Below are positions 26,214 to 37,258 of a DNA stretch of 64,000 nt, one piece after another; positions within the stretch are counted from its first letter, which is position 1, and each line of letters begins with the position of its first letter. This DNA comes from Takakia lepidozioides (lineage: Eukaryota; Streptophyta; Takakiopsida; Takakiales; Takakiaceae). The notes below the pieces were generated by a model. The model saw nothing but the letters and a program-made list of their open reading frames with translations. It was not told where the DNA came from and did no database searches. The stretch covers positions 49,395,053 to 49,459,052 of the forward strand of contig CM060732.1 of NCBI GenBank assembly GCA_030704615.1, written 5' to 3'. Position numbers and translations under genes: made by a program.

Positions 26214-28540
26214 GTTGCATGGCAGTGGTTTTCAGAATGTGTATATAAAACAGGTGGGTCCACACTTGCTTGAAGCTTTGCACCCTCTTCCAAACCTCCA
26301 GTCCATATGAAATGGACCGTCTCACCCCAGCTTGGCAGCCTAGGTACATCAACATTGCCTCCCCTTTGTCCAGTCACTCGCTGGAACTGCAGCTAATGTG
26401 TACAGAAACTGCATTTAGACTCTCATGTGAATCATCGGTGCAAATAAATTTGAGGTAGTAGATTTGCAAAACTGAGAGAGAAGAACTATTTAAACTTGAA
26501 GTGGCCATTTGAGTTTGAAGTTGGCGGTAAGGATGTAGCTCCGTGTTTCACACTCTCTGGGGACGAAGCGTTGGGACTTAGACGTTTCGGCCAACCGGGT
26601 CAGTTTAGTGCCTCTTGTTCTGCGTGTACTGGACTCTTTATGGAGTCGTCTCTTCCGTTAATGGTATGACACCATCATCTGTCTTGGTCAAAATCTATGA
26701 ATAGGCTGGCATATTTGGCTCTGACGGGTGAAATCGCTGAGCAGTTTTGATGGCCCTGTGATTGTCATGATTTCCTCGCCCTCCTTTCCATTCCCCCTCT
26801 TCCCACCTATGACCGGTTCCGTCACTTCTTACTCTCGGACGCCTCCCCTCCTTCTTGGCTTCAGGCTTCTTACACACTTTTAAGTGTTTTTGGTTTCTTC
26901 TGCACCTTTAGCGCTGGAATCCTTGCCTCAACCAATAAATTCTGAGAACCAGGCCTCATGTAAGTAACAGTAACAATCTCAGGCCTCATGGAAGTAACAG
27001 TAACAAGGGAGAGGTGGAGATGGCAAGATGATAGTGGGACGCAGGGGAAGACACATTATTCTTCCCCTTCAATCTTTATCTCCACTTTTTGGCAAAATTC
27101 CCAATAAAATATGCAAATTGGTACCCATTCTGCAGTTAGTATACCTTTTGTGGCAATATATCCGATTTCAGCGTATGTCATTCCACTTGCAAAAAGCAAG
27201 TACGCCGTTAGTTGATCCAATACAAATGTCACACTCGGACACCTTGCGCGTATGATGTATCTTGATTTGCCCCCAAACTCAACAGTGAGATTCAAGTGAT
27301 GAGGAGTATCTGGGCCAGTTTTGGGTAACCTCTGATTATACTTGGTACTCCTTCATAACACCTGTACTGCACCGAGAATCTATGAGCTACCGGCTTGAAT
27401 TGTGCATGTAAAAATAAGTGAGAAAATCTATATGTTCCTTAAGGGCATGCATATGTTCTGAAAACTAGCCCATCATACCCTCTTCTCTATTGTGGGAGCC
27501 CTCACATGTGTGTTTGGTGTGCACTTGGTAGGTTTTGCAAGCATTCCAGAAGTATGGAGAGAGATTGCTACAGATTGAGACGACAATCCAGAACTGAACA
27601 TGGATGGCACGATGTCAAACCGCGTGGGCCCTGCGAAAATTCCCTACACTCTGTTGTACTCTACATCCGGACCTGGTCTGACAGGAATGGGTGTTCTCAA
27701 GAGTGTTTCCATCTTAGTCTTTCAAATATGACTACAGGCAAGAGCTGCCAGGACATCAAACTTTGTTGGACATCAAACTTCCTTGCCTTCCAGCTTTTCT
27801 CTCTCAGACCCTCATAGCCTTCTGCCAAGAGAGTCAAATGTGAAGCTTATTTCATGGCAATCCAACAACCAGAGCTCTGCTCTCAGATGCTACAAACACT
27901 GACATCTAACCAGTTCGAGCATGGACTCAATTGCAAACAGGGAAGCTACGCTGTAAACCAAAAAAAAACTGATGAAAGCATTTTTGGGAGCCGTTAGTAG
28001 TTAAATTACCCTTAAATAAGTAGGTAGGAATTTCATGGTGGAATTTTACATGGAGTATGTATTAACGGATTAAATATTTAGGATGAATCGATGGAATAGT
28101 CATTAATAGATGAATGGTTGGCGCATAATATAATAACATATGACGCCTCCCCAAGGAACCGTAAATTATGGTGTCTCTTCAACCCCAAGGGCTAATGCCT
28201 TCATGTAGGAAGGTGGACATTTCTGTTATACCAATCAGTGGATTGAACCCACAACCACTTCCGAGGTGGTATGTACCCAATACCAGGGGGCATTTGTGGA
28301 ATTTAGTCATGGGTTTTACCATGAATAGATGCAACACTTCTTCAAGGTTTGTACATTTCTTACACAATGTAGTTGTAAAAGTTCATTCATCATATGGTTC
28401 AATGTTCTGAATTTTGTTTTGAATTTGATTACAATTAATATGCATCACAAGAAAAGTTGGATCTTCTATATTTTTAAATTCTGTTATGTTTTGATGGAAG
28501 GTTAAATGCCTCTCATTTTACAATAATTGGGACGTAATGG
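26214..28540. other. Gene-poor intergenic stretch
   Basis: No coding region is supported. A short imperfect tandem duplication of about 40 bp (each copy starting CAGGCCTCATG and ending in AGTAACAGTAACAA) lies at about 26950-27006. The segment becomes AT-rich after 27950. Confidence 0.5.
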
Positions 28541-28679
28541 CGCATGCGCGAGCTGACCGGTGGGCCCCGCGCACGGACACCCGGCTCCACCCACCCGGAT
28601 CCGCTGCGCGCGGTCGCCCAGCTGCTGCCGCGGCCCCACCAGCCGCACCCGCGGCAGCCCGCCCGCACTCCGCCGTGCC

Positions 28680-28870
28680 CCAAGTCCGGCACTGGGGCAC
28701 GGCCAGTCCGCCCGCCAGTCCGCTGCCCGTGAGTCCAGTTCCCCTCAGTCCGCCAAACCGCCAGTCTGCCGGCCAGTCCGTTGTGCACGCCAGTCCGCTG
28801 TGCCAGTCCCCACAAGTCCACCCAACAGTCCGTTGTGCCCGTCCGCTGCCCCAGTCTGCCAGTCTGCCAA
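28680..28870. repeat. GC-rich CAGTCCGC/CAGTCTGC repeat block
   Basis: Degenerate short repeats of CAGTCCGCC, CCAGTCTGCC and CAGTCCGTT at about 10-20 bp spacing. The overlapping open frames in all six frames result from the GC-rich composition and show no domain, so I do not call a gene. It is the first block of the motif family seen again up to 36.95 kb. Confidence 0.7.
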
Positions 28871-29739
28871 TCCGCGCCGGCCGAAGGATTTGGATCGTCC
28901 ATTCTGAGAAACCCATTTGCGCCATCCATGTTTAGGGCATGGAAGATCGTAACATCCTGCCACGAACTCGCCCACTCGTTCTTGTTGTCTCGTTCTTGCG
29001 GCTCTTTGTTGTCCAATGTTGCAGAGGTGACTTTGCACGCATGCGGCTGTTTTTCTTGTTTAGGGCGATTTTAATGACGATGAAGGGTGTGCCTGAACAT
29101 GAGAGGGCTGGCGGGGCTCTATAGCCACCATCGTGCATATGCTTCCACTATTTTCGCCTTCGTTTTGTGCTGACGTGCTTATTTTTTAGGACGATATGTG
29201 GAAAAATTGCATGCGTTTACGGTTTGTGGTGTGTGTCCGAGGCTGAGCTCCTTCGTATGGAGCAGGAAACCATTGGTAACACGATAGCGGAAATCGCGGA
29301 AGCATATGCACGTGGGGGCGTGTATACATTGCAGAATTTATGTCCACCGATGAGACTGTTCAGTGGAGGACGTCTCTGCCACCACATGTCTGGGAACTAC
29401 GGAGAGTGTGAACGGAACAGGATCCAGTCCGAAGGTCTTCAAACATCCAGATGCACCTCCTGAAACATCACATCTCAACCACTACCGTCTCCTTGAAAAC
29501 TGGACAATGGGAAAGGAGATGTAGCCTGAGAGATGTGGATTCACGTTGCTTGTGGATGTTCGAGGTCCTTACGACTACAAATGCGCGTGGATCAACAGGC
29601 TCCTTGACTGCGTCTTTGTCAGTACTTTCTCTAAGCAGTGTGTTGTGCCATGAGTATAGGCATATGCAAGTCTGATGGACGGATGAAATGCAACCACGGC
29701 ATGACGGCGATGCCAAGCGTGGTTCTGATGGGATATCAG

Positions 29740-30810
29740 TCTGGTCTGCTGGACTGTTGGTCTGTAAGGATACAAGTCTGGTGTGGCGCGAGTCTGTTCT
29801 TCACTGGACTACTGGGCCGTCACTGCCTGCCGAATTCCGAAGTGTCTTCTCTCGTCTTATCCCCGAAGTCTCTTATCTCGTCAGTCTGTTGAACCGTCGG
29901 TCAGCTGGAAGTCCGTATCTTCGGATATGAGTCCGTTTAACTACTACCTTTTAATTATCCGCATTGTCGTGAGTCTGCTGAGCCGTCGGACTGCTGGTCT
30001 GTCCGTCTCTTCTGATATCAGTCAGCTGGACTGTCACAAAGTCCGTCTACTGTGGCGCAAGTCTGTTTGCGCTGGGTCTGTTGAGCCGTCATTATGATCA
30101 CGTGTAAGTCTGCTGGACCTATTAATGCAACGACGGCGGGAAGGGGCGCCAGTGATCTCGCGCCGCGTCCGAACTCGGACAGAAAGTGTAGTTTACGGTT
30201 TACGGTTTACTCCTGTATCACCCGGCCGCCTAGGGGATACTTTGTCTTTTGGGATATTAGTATGTTAGAAATCAGTCTGTTGTTGCGCAAATTACTCTGC
30301 GCCAGTCTCTTCGTAAGTCTGTTGAACCTTCCGTCTCGCTGGATTGTCCGTGCAGTGGCATATGAGTCTGTTATTGCGCAAGTTTGTCTGCAGTGGGTCT
30401 GTTCGGCCGTTATGTCATTAGGTTTAAGTCTGTTGGACGTAATAAATGCAGCGACGGCGGTAAGGAGGCCCAATCACGTTGCGGCACGTCATCAGACTCC
30501 GCACCAGACTCCGCACTCGCCTTAGTCTCTTCGTCAGTCCGCTTAACCTCAGTCGTCTGTCTGTCCTTGCGGTGGCATATGAGTCTATTGTCGAGGGTAC
30601 TCGGTCTTCTCGGCCGTCTTTGTCATCAGGAGTAAGTCTGCTGGACTTAATGAATGCGACGATGGCAGACTGACGATAGTCCCACTCATCCCGTCTGCTG
30701 GACTGTCCGTGCAGTGGCATACCGCCAGCACGTGTGAGAGGTCTGCAACTATTTAATGCGATGGCGGCCAAAAAAGGGGCGCCAGTGAAATCTCGCCACG
30801 TCACTCCACG
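29740..30810. repeat. Degenerate tandem repeats rich in AGTCTGCTGGAC
   Basis: Several imperfect copies of a longer module can be aligned. Each has TAAGTCTGCTGGAC (or a variant), then a short AATGCA-containing spacer, a GCGACGGCGG-like run, and a CACGTC-like end. Copies start near 30105, 30421 and 30629, with a partial one at 30755. Between them are GCATATGAGTCTG stretches. No coding potential is evident. Confidence 0.65.
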
Positions 30811-31118
30811 CATTCAGGGTTATACATGTTCTTCACTTCCCGCTGGACTTTTTTCGCACTGTTTCGTTTAGGGCCCGTCCACCTCCCATTTGTGCGAGCC
30901 CGCTTTCATTTGTGCGTGTTAGCTTTTCGAGGCGCAGACAGTCGCGTGAGCACCGAATCGTCGCAACAACCGTCGCCTCCGCAACACACCCAGTGAGCTT
31001 TCCTCTCTGTGCTTTGTGCTTTGGTTTCTTTCCATTCTCTTTTCTGCTCTTCTCTGCTTTCTTGTCTTAGTCTGTCTGTCGTTCATTGCCATTGCATCTC
31101 TTGTCTGATTCTGCAGCC

Positions 31119-32102
31119 ATGGAAGATGCTTGTGCAAAGGGTGGAGCAGACTGGTTGCATTTCATGCACAAGTCCAGGCTAAAGGAGCGAAGGTACTGGT
31201 ACTCACCTGAGGAGTATGATGCAAAAATAGTCGAAGCATTCTTAGACCTCTGCGCAATCAAGCGTGCAGACTCCAACTGGCAGAAGTATAAGCTCCACTG
31301 TCCCTTCTGTAGTGAAATTATCAAGGACAAAGTGCAGCTAAACCGCCATTGTGTTGACACGGGTTGCAAAAACAAGCGCTATATCCCACTTGGCTTCAAG
31401 CCGTGGCCAGTTCAAAGTTCAATGAGGGTGGTGAATGCGGCCACCGCCAGACTCCGTGGCGCAAACCCAAAGGCTCGCACTTTGGCAGAGGTGCACGCAC
31501 GGTATGGGGTGGGTTCTACTGTTTCAATGCAAGATGTGCATGACCTGACATCACCATCGCCTGTGGCTCCCAGAAAAAGGAAACTTAGTGATGGGGCCCA
31601 GAAGAAGGAAAGAGGAAAGCCTGCAAGGTCTGCTCGAGAGGCGAGGGCAAAATCTCAACAGCAGACTCGTCCCCAAGGCAGTCGAGAAGTGTCACGGGCT
31701 GTGCCAGGGAGACGGTCTATGCAGCGGACGCAGACCATCAGTACTTCAAGTGAGAGCCAGTCTGCTGAGCCGTCTGCAGACATCATTCGGAATGATGAAT
31801 TCGTAGGTCTGAGAGGTGTCTCATCTCTCGTCGACATTGTCTTGCCTGACCAGTCGAGGGTTCACGTGGACAAAGTCTAGTCGAAAGAGGCTACCAGTGG
31901 AGTCTGTCCTGGCACATTGTGTCTGATACCATTTGGGCTTCTCCCATTGGTGTGCCCACCAGTGGACGATCCAAACTTCTTCCATTTTTTCTACAGTTTC
32001 GCCCAGTCCGGACAGCTCAGCAGAACCATCCGAGCAGCGGAGGAAAATTGGTTGAGCTCCCTTGAAGATGAGGAGGACGTCTGTGTCGATGATGACGAGG
32101 AG
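31119..32102 (+). CDS. Unrecognised protein with N-terminal C2H2/BED-like zinc finger (first exon)
   Basis: The frame begins with ATG at 31119 (MEDACAKGGADWLHFM) just after a CTGCAG acceptor-like site. It encodes a zinc-finger-like segment, CPFCSEIIKDKVQLNRHC..GC, followed by a basic, Ser/Gln-rich region (PRKRKLSDGAQKKERGKP) that could be a nuclear signal. One TAG interrupts it at 31878-31880. The same frame continues through an acidic stretch (SSLEDEEDVCVDDDEE) to a good donor, GAG/GTAATG, at 32103. I do not recognise the protein; BED-type fingers are common in domesticated or active transposase genes. It appears to be the 5' part of the gene that continues to 36.67 kb. Confidence 0.55.
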
Positions 32103-32680
32103 GTAATGCCCAGTCTGTCCCCACAGTTGGTAGTCTACCTTCTCTGTTTGCTGCGTCGGTCTGCTTGTGGACTTACTCGTCAGTCCCATGAGTTTGCTCG
32201 TCTTGCTTCCGGAGTCCAGTAGTACAGTCCCCTCCTGCAGTGCACTGTGCGCAAGTGTCTGTTGTCATAGAGTCTGTTGGTTCAGTCTACTATACGTGCG
32301 CAGGTGTCTCTTATCGTTGAGTTTGCTGGAGTCCGTTGGTACCTTTGTTCTGTGCCCCGATGCTTGTGAGTCTGCTCGTGAGTCCGCTGGAGTCCGCTGG
32401 TTCCTTTGTTCTCTGCCACAATGCTCGTGAGTCTGCTCGTGAATCCGTTCGTAGTTGGTAGTCTACCTGCTCGGTCTGCTGCGTCCGTCTACTTGTGGAT
32501 TTGGTGGTCAGTCCCCTGCTGGAGTCCGCAAGTTCCTTTGTTCTGTGCCACGATGCTGGTGAGTCTGCTCATGAGTCTACTTGTGAGTCTGCTGCTAGTG
32601 AGTCCGATGATGAGTTTTTGGCTTTTCTGTCATATACCAGAATGAACGAGCCAGTATTCGGGAGGCCATGTGTGCTTGGC
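32103..32680 (+). repeat. Probable intron filled with AGTCTGCTCGTGAGTCCGCTGG repeats
   Basis: Between the donor at 32103 and the next coding-like frame the sequence consists largely of GAGTCTGCTCGT and GAGTCCGCTGG units. Read on the minus strand these are CAGCAGACT-type units, the same motif that is coding on the plus strand on both sides. Confidence 0.5.
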
Positions 32681-33905
32681 GGACGGTGACGACCCTCCTT
32701 TAGTAGTGAATGCGGTGCGCTGGGAAGTGGAGCGGGTGCGGGAGTACATCTTGTTTAAGTACCCTGGCTCAGCAGACGCCATAGTAGCACTGGACTCTAC
32801 AGACAAAGCACGCGCCAACTCCCCGGTCAACACCATACTCACTGCAGACTCGGTGGACACAGAGCTCACCCAATCTGGCATCCAGCAGACTCTTGCCTAG
32901 CAGACTCTTTCCCAGCAAACTCTTTCCCACCAGACTCACAGTCAGCACAGTCTTGTCCAGCACACTCCCATGTACCAAACTCTCGTCTAGCATACTCACA
33001 TCCAGCAGACTGCCACCCAGAAGACACCCATCCACCACAGTGTTGTCCAGCGGACTCCAAGCCAACAGACTCCCATTGAGCGGACTCCTAGCCAGCAGGC
33101 TCCCATTGTCACGACCACCACGAGACTTTTTGGAGTTTGGCGCTCGCCATTGCTGCTCATTGATCCCGAAGCTGTGGACCTGACACTTGCCCGTCTGAGG
33201 GTGGGGGAAGTCAATGCCAATGTGGATTGGTATAATGAGCTCCATCGCATTGTCACGGACGGCCGGTGGCCTTTTGTTCCCTTTCATTATTCCATGGAAT
33301 TTACTATGGCAGAAGCGAATGAAGTCCTCGAAAGCGCACATTCTGTTGCCCTGGCAGCCACGTAGGTCCAAAATGCCCCGCCACTGCTTGTCCAATTAAT
33401 CCTCATGGATGACCCACGGCCTCAGGAACTCAGACATATGCCCATGGCACATCCTACCTTTGGGGTGCGGGGAAAGCACTTGCTTGGAATTACTGAAGAG
33501 TACTTTGATCGCATTGCTAATTCTTTCCTTCACCATCGATGGATGTAGTTCGGCAATTTCCGTTCATACAGTAAATTGGTAAAGGACCTGCAAAGTTTGA
33601 GGAAGTATTTGTTTCATTCAGATTCGGATGCGGGTAAGAAGAGTGTTGTGGATGAGGCATTGCAATGGTTTGCTGCGGTAATGGAGCGAGCAGTGTTTGA
33701 TATTGTGTTGAACAGACTGGATGTGTTCAAAGTCCTTTGGCCCATTTGAAAACCGCATGCCAACGATTCGCCATCTCGATGGAGCATGCTTGGAACGCCA
33801 AATCAAAGATATTGGTCTCATTGACAACCTCCTAGAAGGTAATGCCGACTTCTTCTGGACCGTTGTGAAGTTCATGGTCTTTTCTTCCACCATCCTATCA
33901 GACTC
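32680..33905 (+). pseudogene. Middle exon(s) of the same unrecognised gene, with internal TAG stops
   Basis: One plus frame reads through a folded-looking segment (PPLVVNAVRWEVERVREYI), a Gln-Thr repeat tract (QQT units at 32880-33110), and a second globular-looking segment (DPEAVDLTLARLRVGEV... and ITEEYFDRIANSFLHHRWM). It is interrupted only by TAG at 32898, 32988, 33363 and 33546. After about 33735 it continues in another frame (FENRMPTIRHLDGACLE, DLLEG-like acidic helix) up to an acceptor-like TTTCAG at about 33930. I know no homologue. The conserved-looking reading through TAGs suggests recent decay. Confidence 0.45.
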
Positions 33906-33937
33906 ACTTTGTCCAACTCATCTGTTTCAGGAATGTC

Positions 33938-34346
33938 CGATTTAGACGAGCACGTGCAGTGTGCTTTCGATTCCCTTGCCAGAGGTGCACGAGATGTTGT
34001 GCTGGCATTACAGGGACTCCATGACACCGTTCAGCAAACTGCTGATGATGCCATTGCTCAACAAGCTAACCCACTGCAACAAAAAGAGCATGGACAGACT
34101 GTCAACACTATCCCAGCCACTGTTCAGGAGAGTGGGCGCACTACAGGCCACACCGAGGACGAGGAGACTCATGAGCAGACCGGCAAGCAGACTAAAGGAC
34201 TGCCTCTGCACCAGACCGTGCAGCATACCAATGACGTTGTTGTCAAGCAGACCGTCCAGTATACCAATGACCAGACCGTCCAGCAGACTGAAAGCAGTCA
34301 CCACAGTGCCCTCCCTCTACATTCATGCAAGGCACCAGAAGAGTGA
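33938..34346 (+). CDS. Gln-Thr-rich exon of the unrecognised gene
   Basis: It follows a TGTTTCAG acceptor and begins MSDLDEHVQCAFDSLARG, an amphipathic helix. It then runs into QT-rich low complexity (EQTGKQTKG, QTVQQTES) to a TGA. The composition continues that of the tract at 32.9-33.1 kb and supports one gene. Confidence 0.4.
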
Positions 34347-34543
34347 CTGTTACATATGGAGGTTTTTAGGACTGCAGCATATGGAGATTTGTGTAGGATG
34401 GCACCCAGAGTGGAATTGTTGCCGGAAGCTTAGGTACACCAGTTGCAAATCATGGAGTTGTAACTCGTAACCACTTAAAGAAGGAAATCTCATCATAGAA
34501 AAGATGGGTTACCTATTGATACTACAATATAACTGGAGAAGAG

Positions 34544-35612
34544 TTGGATAAAATTCATGACCACATTGACTCGGAGGACCCAACTACACTTCCTATCCAC
34601 CAGTCTGGATCCTGGCTTGTTGAGCAGAGTCGGCTGCACTGGCCTCAACGGGACCCTGTCTCTGAATTTCTGCGGAGTTCTATCAGTGCATTGACGGAAT
34701 CTACTTTTCCCGCCGGGCCATCTTCACATATTGGCGCATTGTTTGAGGATATAAGTCGGGCACCGGTAAACCATTCTTCTCCAGTGGCCCTTGGCCTACC
34801 GTCTATTTCCATTCAGCTCAGCCCGGTTTTGGTTTGTTCACTTGCGAATGCTCTAGATGATTCTTACGTTACCGACCGCAATATGGGAACTCAACCCCGT
34901 ATCATTGACCTTACTGAAGAACTAGATGATGTAGTTGCCACGGATAATTTAGATGTCGGCGGTAGTCAAGCTTTTTCTGCATCAGACCCTGAAGACACAG
35001 TTGACTTGCAAGTTGATAGATTGATCTCCTCCCTGCAAGAGCAGACCGACCACGAGAGTGACCACCAGGCTGAACAGCAGACTGACTAGAGCAAAAAACA
35101 AACTGAGCACCAGACTGACCAGACTGAGGACAGTGAATAGCAGACTCACGCTGAACATGGTCCTCTGAGGGAGGGCCAACATGCCGTTCCCCCCGCCCAC
35201 GAGAGTGTCCACCAGACTCGACAGCAGACTGACCAGAGCGGCGAGCAGACTCAGCACCAGACTGGCCAGACTGAGGACACTGAGTAGCAAACTGATGCCG
35301 AACATGGACAGACTAAAGGCCAACATCCCGTTCCCCCCGCACACAAGAGTGTCCACCAGACTCGACAGCAGATCGACCAGAGCGGCGAGCAGACTGAGCA
35401 CCAGGCTAACCAGACTGAGGATACTGAGCAGCAAATTGACGATAACATTGGACAGACTGAGGGCCAACATGTCGCGCACACAGAGTCTGTCATAATGCCC
35501 CTGGCTACAGCAGGTCCGGACTTGGGCGTTCAAGCAGGGGAGTAGTCTGCCCAGTCACTTCCTTCTAATGACACCATACAGGTTGTGCCCTGCCGTCTTC
35601 CACCTCTGTAAT
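34544..35612 (+). pseudogene. Exon with about 170-bp tandem Gln-rich repeats, TAG-interrupted
   Basis: One frame starts within IHDHIDSEDPTTLPIHQSG and contains IIDLTEELDDV. This resembles a SUMO-interaction-like acidic motif, although that reading is inference. The frame then carries three tandem repeats of about 130-180 bp (QSGEQT..HQTGQTEDTE units plus PPAHESVHQTRQ). TAG occurs at 35087, 35138, 35285 and 35543. The third repeat copy has CAG where the other copies have TAG. The frame ends in TAA near 35610. Confidence 0.45.
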
Positions 35613-35652
35613 TTCAGATTTATGTTCAATTTCTATGTATTGACAGGATCTG

Positions 35653-36085
35653 TTGTACCTACAGGACTTCAAGACACCGTTTCCCTCCCAGGCAATTCCA
35701 CAACCCGCCCATGCTGCTCACGTTGGCTCCACAACCAGAAAAGGTGGCTTACTTACAACGCCAACAGATGCACGGATTAATTCAATGCATGCGACCCGTG
35801 AGGCTGCCAATATAGGTCCTACAAGTGTGAACGAGCCTGCAGACACAGTCATGTTGCGAAGCAGGACCGCATCACTTTGTTAGTCTGCTGAATCGAACCC
35901 GGCCACAGTAGTCGCCGAATCCCTAGGCACAAGTAGAGCGAAGAAGCGGACTGTCGTGGAGCAGACTCGGGAAGTTCGAGAGGGTCTTGTTGCCAAGAAA
36001 CCTGCGAAGAAAGGCAAGTCCGATGTCTTCATGAACAAGGACCGCAAAATGGCATTGGATACGGACAAGGAAGTGGTTCTTTGAC
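35653..36085 (+). pseudogene. Basic exon with NLS-like Lys cluster, TAG-interrupted
   Basis: The frame reads past TAG at 35881 into a Lys/Arg-rich stretch (GTSRAKKRTVVEQTREV, AKKPAKKGKSDVF) and ends in TGA near 36085. The basic clusters look like nuclear localisation signals. Probably part of the same unrecognised gene. Confidence 0.35.
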
Positions 36086-36099
36086 AAATGCACCAGTGA

Positions 36100-36960
36100 G
36101 TAGTCCTCCTAGTCTGCTGAGTCTGGTCACTCCAGTCTGCTCAGAAGTGTGAGTCTACTCAGTCCGCTCGGTCTGGTGAGTCTGGCGAGTCCGCTCAGTC
36201 CGCTCGTTATGGGCAGTCTGTTCAATGGACTCAGTCCGCTCATACCGTTGCGTACATGGGTTTTCACACAAGGCTGTGGTCTGTGTGCAGGTTGGGTTCT
36301 CGTTTTGCCGCGGCCCTGCGACGGAATGTCGCGGCTGGCAATTGCATGGTTCACTTTTATGAAGGCGACCCCCGGTATGAATGCTCCATTGGGCCTCCGG
36401 ACTTGAAGCCACTTGAGACGGTGGAGTCGGAGTGCACAGATAGAATGCTGGAGCTGTGGTGTCGTTTCTATGAGAAGACGGTTGAGGAGAAGTACTCAAG
36501 TACTGTTGTTCTTCTGCCAGCCTCAACGTGGTCTCGTATGATGACATATTGGGACGGGCCACGGGAAAGGGTAGTGGAGAATCTGCATTCTTGCTTGAGC
36601 GTCCCTCGGCTCAGCAAAGACATAAAATACTGCCATCATATAATCGTTCCGATTGTGGAGGAGTAAGATCTCGCATACCCTGTCTGTTCTGTCGGGCCAG
36701 TCTTTTGAATGACGTCACTCCCGTTCACACCTGCCTCTCGCTGGTTGAGTCCGTTCAGTTTGCTCAGTCTGGCAAATCTGCCCAGTCTTTTGAATGAGGA
36801 CAGTCTGCTCGGTCTGCCGAGTCTGCTGAGTGACGAGTCTGCTGAGTCGTGGCTCTACTGAGTCGGCTGAGTGTACTAGGACCAGGACCCAGCCTACTTG
36901 CGAGTCTGTAGAGTCTGCTGGAGAGGCAGTTGGAGTGGTCTGCTGAGAGGACTGCTGCCG
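36100..36960. repeat. CAGTCTGCT/GAGTCCGCT short-repeat blocks flanking the last exon
   Basis: Blocks at 36105-36245 and 36740-36950 consist of 10-12 bp units such as CAGTCCGCTCGGTCTGGTGA and GAGTCTGCTGAGT, the same family as at 32.1-32.6 kb. Confidence 0.65.
36290..36666 (+). CDS. Last recognisable exon of the unrecognised gene
   Basis: It follows the acceptor GTGTGCAG/GTTGGG at about 36289. It encodes a compact globular-looking segment (RLGSRFAAALRRNVAAG, MVHFYEGDPRYECSIG, TDRMLELWCRFYEKTVEEKY, ASTWSRMMTYWDGPRERV) and ends in TAA. Codon use and amino-acid composition look like real protein, unlike the surrounding repeats. I do not recognise the family. Confidence 0.45.
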
Positions 36961-37159
36961 TGAGACTCATGAGAATCGTCTTGCAGGGGGCACTGGAGTG
37001 TTGTTGTCATCAACGTGTCGAAAGGCTGCTACACTCACATGAACTCCATCAAGTCTTTGCATGGTTGCACATATGTTTTGTCATGGATACGGAAGCTGCA
37101 TGCAGAGTGTTTAGGCTACAGTGTTGATTCACCGGGTTGGGAGGAGGGGGCAGTTGCAG

Positions 37160-37258
37160 AATAAGGTGGATCAAAAGCGGCTGTCGTGCGCATATGTATC
37201 GCTACACAACTACATCGTTGTCCAAACCACACCACACATATATGCACAATAAAGTAGT
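37160..37258 (-). repeat. Start of 3' LTR of gypsy copy 1 (truncated identification)
   Basis: The minus strand reads TTGTGGCATACTACTTTATT and continues for about 90 bp in near-identity with 53875-53961 of gypsy copy 2, where the same block follows a polypurine tract. The outer end could not be placed. Confidence 0.7.

Noticed and set aside
28537-29038. Several 60-170 codon frames in all six frames
   Set aside because: The GC-rich short repeat removes stop codons in every frame. There are no domains and the composition follows the repeat.
31119-35900. TAG reassigned to glutamine in this organism
   Set aside because: The Egt1-like frame ends at TAG exactly where the family ends, and TAG also replaces Trp in gypsy copy 2. 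Decay of methylated CHG sites is a simpler reading, although I cannot exclude readthrough.
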